Part shown: piece by piece, positions 25,287 through 35,700 of the stretch | How positions within the stretch are numbered: position 1 is the first letter of the stretch | How the letters are laid out: every line of letters starts with the position of its first letter | Assembly (NCBI GenBank): GCA_049513455.1 | Contig: JBEKWB010000025.1 | Location: forward strand, 18,649 to 82,648 | Direction of reading: 5' to 3' | Source: Bog-473 sp049513455 | GTDB taxonomy: Bacteria; Actinomycetota; Acidimicrobiia; Acidimicrobiales; RAAP-2 | Length of the DNA: 64,000 nt | Notes under the pieces: generated by a model | Databases searched by the model: none | What the model was told of the DNA's origin: nothing | What the model saw: the letters and a program-made list of their open reading frames with translations, nothing else | Position numbers and translations under genes: made by a program

Positions 25287-26646
25287 TCAGTCGGCTCCGT
25301 AGAACGGCGCGTTGAAGGTGAAGATCCCACCGTCCGATCCGACCAGCCAGTACCCGCCGCTGGCGTTGTCGAACGCCGTACCGACGATCGGAGCATGGTG
25401 GGTGGCGCCCCCTTCCGAGCCCTGGAACTTAGCATCGCCGAAGGAGAAGATCCCGCCGTCGCTCGCCACGAAGACGTAGCCCCCATCGTCCGCAGTGGGC
25501 GCCATGCCGTTGACGGGCTTGACCAGGGCGAGGTTCCCCGTCGATCCGTAGAACGGGGCGCCGAACGAGAAGATCCCGCCGTCGCTGGCGACGAGCCAGT
25601 ACCCGCCCGTGGCGTCGTCGGCCGCGATGCCGACCACGGGTCTGTTCAGATGGACCGCGCCCATGGAGCCCTGGAAGACCGCGTCGCCGAAGGCGAAGAC
25701 GCCGCCGTCCGAGGCCACCAGCCAGTACCCGTTCCCGTCGGCCGTGGGCGCCATATCCACCACCGGCGCATTCAGCTTCTTGCCACCCATGGAGCCGAAG
25801 AATCCGGCGTCGCCGAAGGTGAAGATACCGCCGTCCGAGGCCACCAGCCAGTAGCCCTTGCCGCTCGGGGTCGCAATGATGTGGGTGATCGGAGCCTGCA
25901 GGGTCGTGTCGGCCAGTGAGCCGTAGCTGACGGCCATACCGTGCGACGAGACGTCACCGGCGGCGTTGGTCAACCAGTACCCGGTCCCGTCAGGTGAGGC
26001 CGCCATCCCGACCACCGGTCCGCTCAGACCTCCCGGCGTCAGGGGTGGCGCGGGAGTGGGGGTTGTTGAAGTCGTCCAGTACCTGATGGCGCCGTCGTAG
26101 GTGTAGATCCCTTCGAGGTACGTCATGGTGTGCTCTTGGACCGGGATCCCGACGCCGACCGCGTCCCACACCTCGCCGTTCCCGGCGTAGATCCCCGAAT
26201 GTATGAAGTGGTCGATTCCCGACCCTCCCCAGTACGTCACGTCGCCCGGCAGCAGGTCAGCCGTGTCGGTGGCAGCGATGACCGTCCCCACGCCGCTGAG
26301 CTGGCTCCCGCCGGAGGGAAGGACGATCCCGGTCACCTGGTACACCGCATACTGCGCCAGGCTCATGCAGTCGAACCCCGCCCCCGCATCCGGCCTCCAC
26401 CACGCCGCCGTTGCTCGGCCCGTTGATGCCACCGCCGTAGTCACAGTAGGGAACGCCCGCCTCAGCGGCCGCGGCGGCGACGATCGCGTCGCCCTGGGTT
26501 GCTGCACCGGCGGGTTCTATGTGGATTGCGATGGCAACAGTGGTCAACGAGACCATCAAGAACAGTGCGAGCACTGTCCTTGCCAGGACCGACAATTGCG
26601 AACCTTGTGGTCGACGTGCGCTGATGAATCCCACGCGTGGTGACAC
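25287..26646 (-). pseudogene. Secreted NlpC/P60 peptidase with GYWLV repeats, interrupted by a frameshift
   Basis: The ATG at 26646 gives a signal peptide (core TVLALFLMVSLTTVAIAI, cleavage near PAGAA) and the start of an NlpC/P60 domain (GDAIVAAAAAEAGVPY...GGINGPSNGG). Near 26374-26386, in a G-rich run (minus strand GGGGGCGGGG), the match moves to the frame encoding GFDCMSLAQYAVYQVTGI (catalytic Cys) and DHFIHSGIYAGNGEVWDA (catalytic His). That second frame continues through six to seven ~42-aa GYWLVASDGGIF/FGDA repeats to the stop at 25287. A 1-2 base deletion in the run would explain it. Either a recent pseudogene or a sequence error; otherwise a cell-wall endopeptidase. Confidence 0.75.
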
Positions 26647-26656
26647 GGGCGCTCCT

Positions 26657-26674
26657 CTTCTTAGGCTAAAGAAG
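26657..26674 (-). promoter_or_regulatory. Hairpin next to the ribosome binding site of the NlpC/P60 gene
   Basis: CTTCTT-6 base loop-AAGAAG, a perfect 6-bp stem directly upstream of the GGAG that precedes the ATG at 26646. It could modulate ribosome access or be a processed 5' end. No T-tract follows, so it is not a terminator. I looked for a ydaO-type riboswitch in 26675-26760 and found no convincing match. Confidence 0.35.
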
Positions 26675-26788
26675 ATGCGTCACGCCTGCCGGGACGGCAA
26701 CAATGAGGTCGTCCAGCCAACCGGGGCGTCCCTTCAAGCGACACCGTAACAGTCCAGCGGCGCTCTCACTAGGGGCGAAAGTCACGAT

Positions 26789-28051
26789 CTACCTGGCGCG
26801 GGCTCCCGCGTGGCGGGCGCTCTTGATGGCGCTCCGAGTGCCGTCCACGCAGTGGTCCATCTGATCGTCCGTGATGATCAGGGGTGGGCAGTAGGCCAGC
26901 ACGGTGTTGCCGATCGGCCGGGCGATGACCCCGAAATCAAGCAGGGCGTCGCGCACGACGGGGGCATCGAGGCCGGGAGCGAGTTCGATCGCCCAGATGC
27001 CCATGGTGCCCCGGACGGCGGTGACGTGCTCGCCATCGACCAGATCGGCGAGCCCCTGCCCCAGTCTCTTCCCGATTCCTTCGGCCTTGGAGAGCAGGCC
27101 TTCACGCTCGATGATGTCGAGATTGGCCAGGGCGGCCGCAGCGGTCAACGGGTGCCCGCTGTAGGTGTAGCCGTGCTTGAAGACGAACCCTGCATCCGAC
27201 TCCAGCGGGGCGCGGACCGCCGGGCCGACCACCACCCCACCCAGGGGCAGATACCCCGACGTCACCCCTTTGGCAAAGGTGACCATGTCGGGCCGGACGC
27301 CGAAATGATCGGCCCCCCACCACGCCCCCAGGCGACCGAAGCCACAGATGACTTCGTCGAGGATGAGATAGGCGCCCATGCGGTCGCACCACTCACGCAA
27401 CGCGGCGAGGTAACCGGGAGGAGGCGGGTAGACGCCCCCGGCCCCGACGACCGGTTCGGCGATCACCGCGGCGACCCGTCCCTCTGCTGCTTCGACCAGT
27501 TGGTCCAGCGCAGCGCTGTCGTCATAGGGAACCTGGACCACGTCGGGGACCAAAGGCCCGAAACCGTGTCGATTGCCCGGCAGGCCGGTGAGCGACATCG
27601 CGCCGTAGGTGACACCGTGGTACGAGGGCGTGCGACTTACGACGACGACGCGTTCTGGATGCCCCGCCTGCACCTGGGCGATACGCGCCAGTTTGAATGC
27701 CGTCTCGACCGCCTCCGAACCACCCGAGGTGAGGAAGACCCGCGAGTCAGGCATCGGCGCCAGTCCCACCAACCGTGTCGCCAACTCGTCCGCTCGTGGG
27801 TTGGTGAAGCGGTCGAAGGTGTGGAACACCTCGAGACTGCGCATCTGGGCCGCCACCGCTTCGGCGATCTCGGGCCTGCCGTGCCCGACGTTGCAGTACC
27901 AAAGGGAGCCGAGCGCATCGACGTAGACATTCCCCTTGGCATCGGTGACTTCGGCGCCCGATCCGGCGACGATATCGACGAAGAAGTCCCGGGGCGCGGC
28001 GGCTCGTGCGAAGGGGTGCAGAAGGCTCGGTACCTGCGAATCCAGTGACAT
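26789..28051 (-). CDS. Class III PLP-dependent aminotransferase (omega-aminotransferase type)
   Basis: 420 aa, ATG at 28051. Fold-type I, class III signature: the LYS that forms the internal aldimine is Lys261 (TFAKGVTSGYLPLGG), and Asp232 in LILDEVICGFGR contacts the pyridine nitrogen. The active-site loop SGGSEAVETAFKLAR and PSYHGVTYGAMSLTG are intact. Such enzymes transfer amino groups between omega-amino acids or diamines and pyruvate or 2-oxoglutarate. Isolated transcription unit; the substrate is not predictable from context. Confidence 0.93.
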   Translation of the reverse strand: MSLDSQVPSLLHPFARAAAPRDFFVDIVAGSGAEVTDAKGNVYVDALGSLWYCNVGHGRPEIAEAVAAQMRSLEVFHTFDRFTNPRADELATRLVGLAPMPDSRVFLTSGGSEAVETAFKLARIAQVQAGHPERVVVVSRTPSYHGVTYGAMSLTGLPGNRHGFGPLVPDVVQVPYDDSAALDQLVEAAEGRVAAVIAEPVVGAGGVYPPPPGYLAALREWCDRMGAYLILDEVICGFGRLGAWWGADHFGVRPDMVTFAKGVTSGYLPLGGVVVGPAVRAPLESDAGFVFKHGYTYSGHPLTAAAALANLDIIEREGLLSKAEGIGKRLGQGLADLVDGEHVTAVRGTMGIWAIELAPGLDAPVVRDALLDFGVIARPIGNTVLAYCPPLIITDDQMDHCVDGTRSAIKSARHAGARAR

Positions 28052-28105
28052 CGCCCTATCCTCGCGCGGGACGGCGCCGCTAACCTGAGGGCAGTTATCC
28101 GTCGA

Positions 28106-28687
28106 TCACACGATCCGCGGCGAGACCATGAGCCATTCGAGATCGGCCACGGTCCGGGAGAGGTCCGAGGCGAGCGGTCCGCCCAGGCGCCGGCGAAAGA
28201 CGTCGGAGAGGGCCCGGTAGTACCAGATCTGATCGCTCGACGGGGCGCTGAAACGGTTCCACAGGTCTTCGCCGAAGTCGAGGTAGTCCCGGACGATGGT
28301 GCGGACGTTGTGCAGCTTGTCGGCCGCAGAGACGCGCAGCACGCCCATCGGCGCGTCCTCCAGGTGGAGGAGGTACTCCTCCTTGCGGGCGCGCCAGGGT
28401 GGCTTGGGCGTGACGTCGGTGTCGCTGAGAGCCCACACGAGGTCGGCCACCTGATTGCCGAACTCCCGCCTGATGAGCTCCAGCGTGGGCTGCCCGCCCT
28501 GATCCTCCACCGCATCGTGGAGGAGCCCGGCGATTGCTTCGTCCTCGGTGCCGCCGTGCTCGAGCACCAGACCCGCCACGGCCAGCAGGTGGGCCAGGTA
28601 AGGGATGTCGCTGCTCTTGCGCATCTGGGTGCGATGGAGGTCCGATGCCAGCTTCAGTGCGGCATCGAATCGACCGGACAACTGCAC
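28106..28687 (-). CDS. HD-domain phosphohydrolase (RelA/SpoT HD-like)
   Basis: 193 aa from the GTG at 28687, chosen because AAAGGAG sits 7 bases upstream; a longer frame has no such site. Metal-binding HD layout: His33 in DIPYLAHLLAVAG, His57-Asp58 in AGLLHDAVEDQ, and an Asp in SAADKLHNVRT. This matches the hydrolase half of RelA/SpoT and MESH1-type enzymes, and no synthetase or regulatory domain follows. It may degrade (p)ppGpp or another nucleotide. Length (~190 aa) suits a stand-alone small alarmone hydrolase. Confidence 0.82.
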   Translation of the reverse strand: MQLSGRFDAALKLASDLHRTQMRKSSDIPYLAHLLAVAGLVLEHGGTEDEAIAGLLHDAVEDQGGQPTLELIRREFGNQVADLVWALSDTDVTPKPPWRARKEEYLLHLEDAPMGVLRVSAADKLHNVRTIVRDYLDFGEDLWNRFSAPSSDQIWYYRALSDVFRRRLGGPLASDLSRTVADLEWLMVSPRIV

Positions 28688-28781
28688 GAGCTCACTCCTT
28701 TGCGGGGTCGGCGCGGAGGCCTTCGGGTGGGGCAAAAGTCTGGCACGCGCCGCGCCGGCCTCAGCAAGGTCGCGGCTCGCC

Positions 28782-29075
28782 CTAACTGGGCCGGTCAACC
28801 GTGTGAACCCTCGGCACCACCAGGTCCTCGCGACCGGCGACGGTGTCGAGGCCGGACTGCCCTTCGGGATCGGCGGGCTTCCCCGACGCGCCGGGTTGGA
28901 CGTGCCCTTGGTGCTGGCCGAACTGTGGCTTCCTCATCCAGACGTACGACACGATGAACAGCACCGTGAAGAACACCACCAACGAGATGAGGAAGATGAG
29001 CCGAGCCGGGGACAGAGTCTGTGACCGCGCCAGTCCGACCAGCGGCCCCGAAGTGCGAAGCAGATATGCCGACAT
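28782..29075 (-). CDS. Small single-pass membrane protein, divergent from OhrR-like regulator
   Basis: 97 aa, ATG at 29075 with a strong AAGGAGG 4 bases upstream, which supports a real gene. One hydrophobic segment (residues ~26-46, RLIFLISLVVFFTVLFIVSY), then a hydrophilic tail of ~50 residues with KPQFGQHQG and PG-rich stretches. No cysteine or recognisable domain; function unknown. Its 5' end faces the palindromic operator at 29101-29129 shared with the MarR/OhrR gene, so it is a candidate regulon member. Confidence 0.6.
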   Translation of the reverse strand: MSAYLLRTSGPLVGLARSQTLSPARLIFLISLVVFFTVLFIVSYVWMRKPQFGQHQGHVQPGASGKPADPEGQSGLDTVAGREDLVVPRVHTVDRPS

Positions 29076-29100
29076 CGATCCTCCTTGGATATGACTCGTA

Positions 29101-29129
29101 CACGATTAGATCGTGTACTATCTAATCGT
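29101..29129. promoter_or_regulatory. Divergent operator: nested palindromes between small membrane protein and OhrR-like gene
   Basis: ACGATTAGAT (29102-29111) and ATCTAATCGT (29120-29129) form a perfect 10-bp inverted repeat with an 8-base spacer. Overlapping it, CACGAT-TAG-ATCGTG (29101-29115) is a 6-3-6 palindrome. The stretch is AT-rich and lies 26 bases from the leftward start and 92 from the rightward one. This is the form expected for a dimeric MarR/OhrR binding site overlapping divergent promoters. Confidence 0.65.
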
Positions 29130-29221
29130 ACCTACTAAACTGCTGGGGTGCAAGCGATATCGCCGGCGCCGTCGGGGAGATCCGGTGTGGCGACGGTGAA
29201 GAGGTCGAACAGGAGGAATTC

Positions 29222-29707
29222 GTGACCACGAATCAGAGGACCGCCCAGGCGGAACCCGGCAGCGACGATCCGCTGTCCCTGGAGCGCCAGGTGTGCTTTG
29301 CGCTGGTCGTCGCTTCGCGCAGCGTCCTCTCGATCTACCGGCCGCTCCTCGAGCCCATGGGACTCACGCATCCCCAGTATCTGGTCATGCTGGCGCTGTG
29401 GGGCGAGACACCCCTGTCCGTGGGGAAGATCGGTTCCCTCCTGCAGCTCGATTCCCCCACCCTCTCCCCCCTGTTGAAGCGCCTCGAATCCGCCGGCCTG
29501 ATCACGAGAACCCGGGGCGGCGACGACGAGCGCCAGGTGTTCATCGACCTCACCCCGCGCGGGCATGCCTTACGCGAGCAGGCGTTGGCCATCCCGCCGG
29601 CCGTCGTCGCCAAGCTCGGCATGGAGATCCCGGAGCTCGAGGCCCTTCATGGTGCGCTGACCAGGGTCATCGCCGCTGCCCGTGGCTCGGAGCCCGGCGA
29701 GGCCTGA
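29222..29707 (+). CDS. MarR-family organic-hydroperoxide sensor (OhrR-like)
   Basis: 161 aa, GTG at 29222 after CAGGAGGAATTC. The N-terminal LERQVCFALVVASR carries the peroxide-sensing cysteine (Cys25) at the place diagnostic of OhrR. It is followed by the OhrR-like YRPLLEPMGLTHPQYLVMLALWG, then the winged helix (LLQLDSPTLSPLLKRLES and wing GGDDERQVFIDLT). OhrR proteins are repressors released when the Cys is oxidised by organic hydroperoxides, and typically regulate ohr. No ohr gene is present; the divergent small membrane-protein gene takes its place. The 92-base gap after the palindrome implies a long leader. Confidence 0.85.
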   Translation: MTTNQRTAQAEPGSDDPLSLERQVCFALVVASRSVLSIYRPLLEPMGLTHPQYLVMLALWGETPLSVGKIGSLLQLDSPTLSPLLKRLESAGLITRTRGGDDERQVFIDLTPRGHALREQALAIPPAVVAKLGMEIPELEALHGALTRVIAAARGSEPGEA

Positions 29708-29749
29708 GCACGCAACGGTCGAATCCGGCGGAGCTCCGGGGATGTGTCT

Positions 29750-32700
29750 CTACGGAATCACCTGCGTGAGCTGCCCGGTGGCCGCACCGTAGAAGCCGGC
29801 GTCGCCGTACGAGAACACTCCGCCGTCGGCGGCCGACAACCAGTAGCCCTTGCCGTCCGGAGTGGCCTGAATTCCCGTGAGCGGCTCGTTGAGCTTGAGG
29901 TTGGTGGCGGAGCCGTAGAAGGCGGCGTCGCCGAAGGCGAACACGCCGCCGTCGGAGGCGACCAACCAGTAGCCCTTGCCGTCCGGGGTGGCGGCGAAGC
30001 CCATGATGGGCTTATTGAGGCGCAGCGGGGCGGCCGAGCCGTAGAAGGAGGCGTCGCCAAAGCTGAACACGCCGCCGTCGGAGGCGACCAACCAGTAGCC
30101 CTTGCCGTCGGGGGTGGCGGCGATGCCGACGATGGGCTGGTTGAGGCGCAGCGGGGCGGCCGAGCCGTAGAAGGAGGCGTCGCCGTAGGCGAACACGCCG
30201 CCGTCGTACGCCAGCAACCAGTAACCCTTGCCGTCGGGGGTGGAGACCATCCCGAGGACCGGTTGGTTGAGCCGCATCTGCGCAGCCGATCCGTAGAACC
30301 CGGCGTCGCCGAAGGCGAACACGCCGCCGTCGGAGGCGACCAACCAGTAGCCCTTGCCGTCGGGGGTGGCGGAGATGCCCACAATGGGCCCATTGAGGTC
30401 CATATGGACGGCCGACCCGTACAGCACGGCGTCACCGAAGGCCATCACGGTCCCGTTCTGCCCCACGACCCAGTAGCCCTTGCCGTCGGGGGTGGCCGCG
30501 ATCGACCGTGAGTTGGCCGACGGCGTACCCACGGCCAGGGTGTACACCTGCGTGGTCGTATGACCATCGCCGTCGGTCATCGCCACCGTGAACGTCTCCG
30601 AGGTTGCTCCCGCAGCGAGCGTGCCGGTGATGGTGCCGGTGGTGGGGTTGAGGCTGAGCCCGCTGGGCAGCGTGCCGCTCGACAACCGCCAGGTGTAGGG
30701 CCCCGTCCCACCGGAGACATCCGGGGTGACGGCGTAGGGCGAGCCGTCGGCGCCCGCGGGCAGCGAGGTGGTGGTGATGGAAGGTGGCACAGTCGGCGCC
30801 GCGGGGGCCGCGTCCACCTCGAGGGTGTAGCTCTCACTGGCGGTCAGACCGTTGGCGTCGGTCAGGGTCACCGTGAAGCTGTCCTGCCCGGTCGCCCTCG
30901 GCGTGCCGGTGAGCGCGCCGACTGCGGGGTCGAGGCTAAGGCCTGCGGGCAGCGATCCGGCGCTGACCGACCACCGGTACGGAGTCGTCCCGCCGCTCCC
31001 GGCGATGCTCTGGTCATACGATGCGCCGACCTGGGCCGCGGGCAACGAGGTGGTGGTGACGGAAGGTGGGGCGACCGGGGGTGCCGGAGCGGGGGCCACC
31101 GCGACGGCGTAGCCCTCGCTGGCGGTCTGACCGTCGGCGTCGGTCAATGTCACCGTGAAGGTGGCCGGGCCCACCGCGCTGGGGGTACCGGTGATCGCCC
31201 CCGTGGTGGGGTCGAGGGTCAATCCGGTGGGCAGCGACCCGATGGAGACGGACCAGGCGTAGGGGCCGGTCCCGTCGGCACCGGCGACGCTCTGGTTGTA
31301 GGGCGCCCCGACCTGGCCGTCGGGCAGCGATGCCGTCGCGATGGAGGGATCGGCCGCAATCAGCAGGGTGACTCCCTGGCTGGCCGACTGTTCCTCGTTG
31401 TCGGTCGCCGTCACCGTGAAGGTGGCCGGGCCCGCCGCGCTGGGGGTGCCGGTGATGGCCCCCGTGGTGGGGTCGAGGGCCAATCCGGTGGGCAGCGACC
31501 CGATGGAGACGGACCAGGTGTAGGGGCCGGTCCCACCGGAGACCGTGGGCGCGGCGTCATAGGCGACGTTGACTTCGCCACCTTGCACTGCGGACACACC
31601 GACGGTGGGCGCGGCCGCGATGTCCACCGTCTCGGACTGGGTGGACGTGCCACTCAGGGCGTCGGTGGCCACCAGGGTGAAGGGGTACGTGCCGATGGCG
31701 CTCGGCGTCCCGGTGATCGCTCCGGTGGCCGGGTTGATGGTCAGCCCGGTGGGCAGGGACCCGTTGGTCACCGACCAGGTGTAGGGGCCGGTGGTGCCCG
31801 AGACCGACGGGGTGGCGCTGTAGGCCACGCCGACTTCCCCGTCACCGAAGGCGGACGAGGTGATGGAGGGGCCGGCGACCACGCCCACCGACTCGGTCTG
31901 GGTGGACGTGCCACCCAGGGCGTCGGTGGCCACCAGGGTGAAGGGGTACGTGCCGATGGCGCTCGGCGTCCCGGTGATCGCTCCCGTGGCCGGGTTGATG
32001 GTCAGCCCGGTGGGCAGGGACCCGTTGGTCACCGACCAGGTGTAGGGGCCGGTCCCGCCGGAGACCGTGGGCGTGGCGCCATAGGGCACGTTGACCTCAC
32101 CGCCGGCCAGGACGGACGAGGTGATGCTCGGACCCGACGGGGTGACCGGACCGGAAGGCACGCTGGTGGCGCCGGTCCCCTGCGAGTTCACTGCGGCGAC
32201 CTTGAAGGTGTACGCCGTGCCGTTGGTGAGCCCGGTGACCGTGGCCGATGTGGCCGTCGAGGCCGAGTGGGTGAACGTGACGTAGGACCCGCCCGAGGAG
32301 TACGAGATGACGTAGTTGGTGATCGCGCTCTCTCCGGTGCTCCCCGGGGTCCACGACAGGGACACCTGCCCGTCGCCGGGGGTTCCCGTCACGTTCGAGA
32401 CCGCTCCGGGGTCGATGGAGGGCGTGGCCGCCACGAACGGCGACGAGCGGCCACTCCAGTTCACCGCGTTGTCCGACTGGGTGGAGACGTAGTAGGTGGT
32501 GCCGTTGACCAGACCGGTGATCGTGCACGACGTGGTGTCGCCGACCACCAGGTTGGTGGTGGTCGTGCAGGTCCCGTCCTGGACGCCGCCGGAGGGCAGG
32601 CTGAACGCGGTCGCCTGGGCCTCGGTGATCGGGGATCCCCCGTCCGCGGGAACGGTCCAGCTCACGGCGATCTGGCCGTTCTCGCCGTTGGCCGTGACCG

Positions 32701-35700
32701 TGGCGGCGTTCACCGTGTTCGGATACGTGGCCGGCGTGCCGGTCTCGGTGTTGGTCGACGTGGCGCCCGGGCCGGCCGCGCTCACGGCCCGCACCGAGAC
32801 CGTGTAGCTCGTCCCGTCCACCAGCCCGTCGATGAGCAACGGGCTGGTGGTACCCGCGGCGGTGACCCAGGTGGTGCCCCCGTTGAGCGAGTACTGGTAC
32901 GAGGAGATCGGGTCGCCGCCGGGAGACCCGGCCGTAAAGGAGACCGAAAGGTAGGAGTCACCCGCGGTGATGCCGGTGAGCGTCGGCGCCCCGGGGCGCG
33001 CCAGGGGCGTCACCGACTGCCGCGGGTTCGAGACCGGGCTCGAGCCGGCGGCGTTGGTCGCCACCACGCCGATGTAGTACGTGGTGCCGTTCGTCAATCC
33101 GGTGACGGTGCACGCCAACGTGGTCGTGGTGCACGCGGTCCCGGCGGTCGTGGTCCCGGCGGACGAGGTGTAGGCAGTGGCGGTGTAGCCCGTGATGGGC
33201 GAACCACCGTTCGTAGCCGGGGCGGTCCAGGAGATGTCGGCCGACGCCGCGTCTTCGGCGGCAAGGACGGCAACCGGGGCACCCGGGACCGTGATCGGTG
33301 TGGCGCTCGCCGGCGCCGACGCCGTCCCCGGCCCGATCGCATTGTCGGCCCGGACCGAGACGCTGTCGCTGATCCCGTTGGTGAGGCCGGGGATGGTGAA
33401 CGAGGAGCCCGTGGTCCCGGTGGAGACGAAGGGACCACCGTTGAGCGAGTAGTCGATGCCGGTGACCGGCGACCCCCCGTTGTTGGTGACGGTGACGCCG
33501 ACCGCGATGACACCGTTGCCCGGGGTGAGGGCCACCGTGGGCGCGCCGGGGACGGTGGCCGGGGACACGTTGACCGACGACGAGGCCTGCGAGTCGCCGA
33601 TGGCGTTGACGGCCCTGATCTCCACCGGGTAGTCGGTGCCGTTGGCGATGGCCGTCACGCCGTCGGTGGAGAGCGCCGTGATCACCAGAGGACTGGCGGT
33701 CGCGGTGGCGGTGGACCAGGTGGCGCCGCCGTCGGTCGAGTACTGGTACGACAGGATCGGGCTGCCGCCGCTGGACGGCGCGGAGAAGGCGACGGTGATC
33801 GTCTGGTTGCCCCGGGTCGTCGTGGTGATGCTCGGCTGTCCGGGCACCGTGGCCGGTGTCCCGGGCGCGGCGACCGACGGAGCGGAGGTCCCCGCCCCGT
33901 TCACCGCTTCGACGGTGACCGGATAGCTCGTCCCGTTGGTCAGGCCGCCGATGGTGAAGCTGGGCGACAGTGAGCCTGTCGTCGTCCACGTGCCGCCGCC
34001 GTCCAGGGAGTACTGGTACGACGTGATCGCCGCACCACCGTTCGAGCCGGGCGTGAACGCGACCCCGAGGGCCCCGTCCTCGGGGGTCACCGCGGTGATG
34101 ACCGGTGCGTCGGGGGCGTTGACCGGGATACCGGTCGCCACGGCCGATCCCGGTCCGTTGCCGGCCGCGTTCACGGCCCGGAGCTCCACGCTGTAGGTGG
34201 TGCCGTTGTCCAACGGCGTCGTCCCGTCGGCCGAGAGCACGGAGATCGTCATGGTCGTGGCGGCGGACTGCCCGTCGGTGCGGTTCAGCCAGGTGGCCCC
34301 GGCGTCGGTGGAGTACTGGTACCCCGTCACCGCCGACCCGCCGTCGCTGGCGGGGGCGGTGAAGGAGACGATCAGCGTCTGATCGGCCGGAATCATGCCG
34401 CTGGCACCGGTGGTGACGGCCGGCGCGCCGGGCGTGGTGTACGGGGTGCCCGACTGCGGGGCGGAGGCGACTCCTGTTCCCACCGCGTTGATTGCACGCA
34501 ACTCGACGGGATAGGTGGTGCCGTTGGTCAGCGCGGTGGCGTCGTCCGTCGACAGCGCGGCGACCTCGCAGGTCTCCGCGGAACCGGCGCCACTCTGGCA
34601 CGGCGTCCCGAAGGCGCTCTCCGAGAACCACGACGTCCCACCGTCGGTCGACCACTCGTAGTCGCTGATCGGCGAGCCGTTGCTGGCGGGCGCCGAGAAG
34701 GTCACGGAGAGAGCCTCGTTCTGCGACGTGACGGAGGAGATGACCGGGGCCGCGGGCGCGGACGGCGTGGTGAACGAGGTCGTCGTCGGCGCGCCGGCGC
34801 CGCTCCCGTTGACCGCCTCGAGCTCGAGGGTGATGTTCGCCCCGTTGGCCAGCCCGGTCAGGGACAGGGGGCTCGCCGTGGACGTCGGAGTCCAGTTGGT
34901 GCCACCGTTGGTGCTGTACTGATACCCGGTGATCGCGCTCCCGCCGTTACTCCCCGGCGTGAAGGCGACGGACGCGCTGCCGGCACCGACCTGCACCGAC
35001 GTGATGGTCGGCGCCCCGGGCACGGCCACCGGCGTCTGGCTCTCCGAGTTGGAGGGCACGCCGGTCCCGCTTCCGTTCACCGCCTCGATCTCCACCGAGT
35101 ACGCCGTGCCGTCCGTCAGGCCCGAAATGGTGAGCGGGCTGGAGGTGGACGTGGCCGCCAGCCACGGTCCCGACCCGTTGAGCTGGTAGAGGTAGCCGGT
35201 GAACGGTGCGCCCGAGCTCGGCGCCGTGAAGTGCACCTGCAGCGCGCCGTCCTGGGCGGTGAGAGAGGTGATGGTCGGCGCCCCCGGGGGACCCGTCGGG
35301 GTCAGCGTCCCGGTCGGAGCGGAGAACGGCCCGTCGCCGATCGAGTTGACCGCTTCGACCTCGACGATGTAGCCCGTCCCGTTGGTCAACCCGGAGATGG
35401 TGGCCGACGTCGCGGTCGAGCCGGTGTCGTCGGTCACCCACTGGGCTCCGCCGTCGCTCGAGTACTGGACGATGTAGTCGCTGATCGGCGCGTCGCCGGG
35501 CGAGCTGGGCGCAGCCCACTGGACGGCGAGACTGCCGTTGCCCGGGGTGCCGGCCACTGCGGTCGGGGCGGCCGGGACACCGGTCGAGTAGGTGATCGTC
35601 ACCGACCCGTCGAACTCCGCGCCCGGATCGGCGAAGGTGTCCGTCCCGCTGGGCGCGCCGGTGTCCGTGTCGGCGTAGTAGGCGTAGTCGGCACTCAGGC

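Noticed and set aside
26675..26788. c-di-AMP (ydaO) riboswitch upstream of the NlpC/P60 gene
   Set aside because: Actinobacterial wall-hydrolase genes often have one, but I could not find the conserved core or pairing here.
29758..30530. Evenly spaced ~126-bp direct repeats, CRISPR-like at first sight
   Set aside because: The repeats are in-frame coding units of 42 codons with no unique spacers and match the protein repeat exactly.
30560..33973. 1,137-codon open frame on the plus strand opposite the giant gene
   Set aside because: Product is a monotonous Gly/Arg/Asp/Val-rich string without domains, and it mirrors the repeat structure of the minus-strand gene. It is an artefact of GC-rich third positions.
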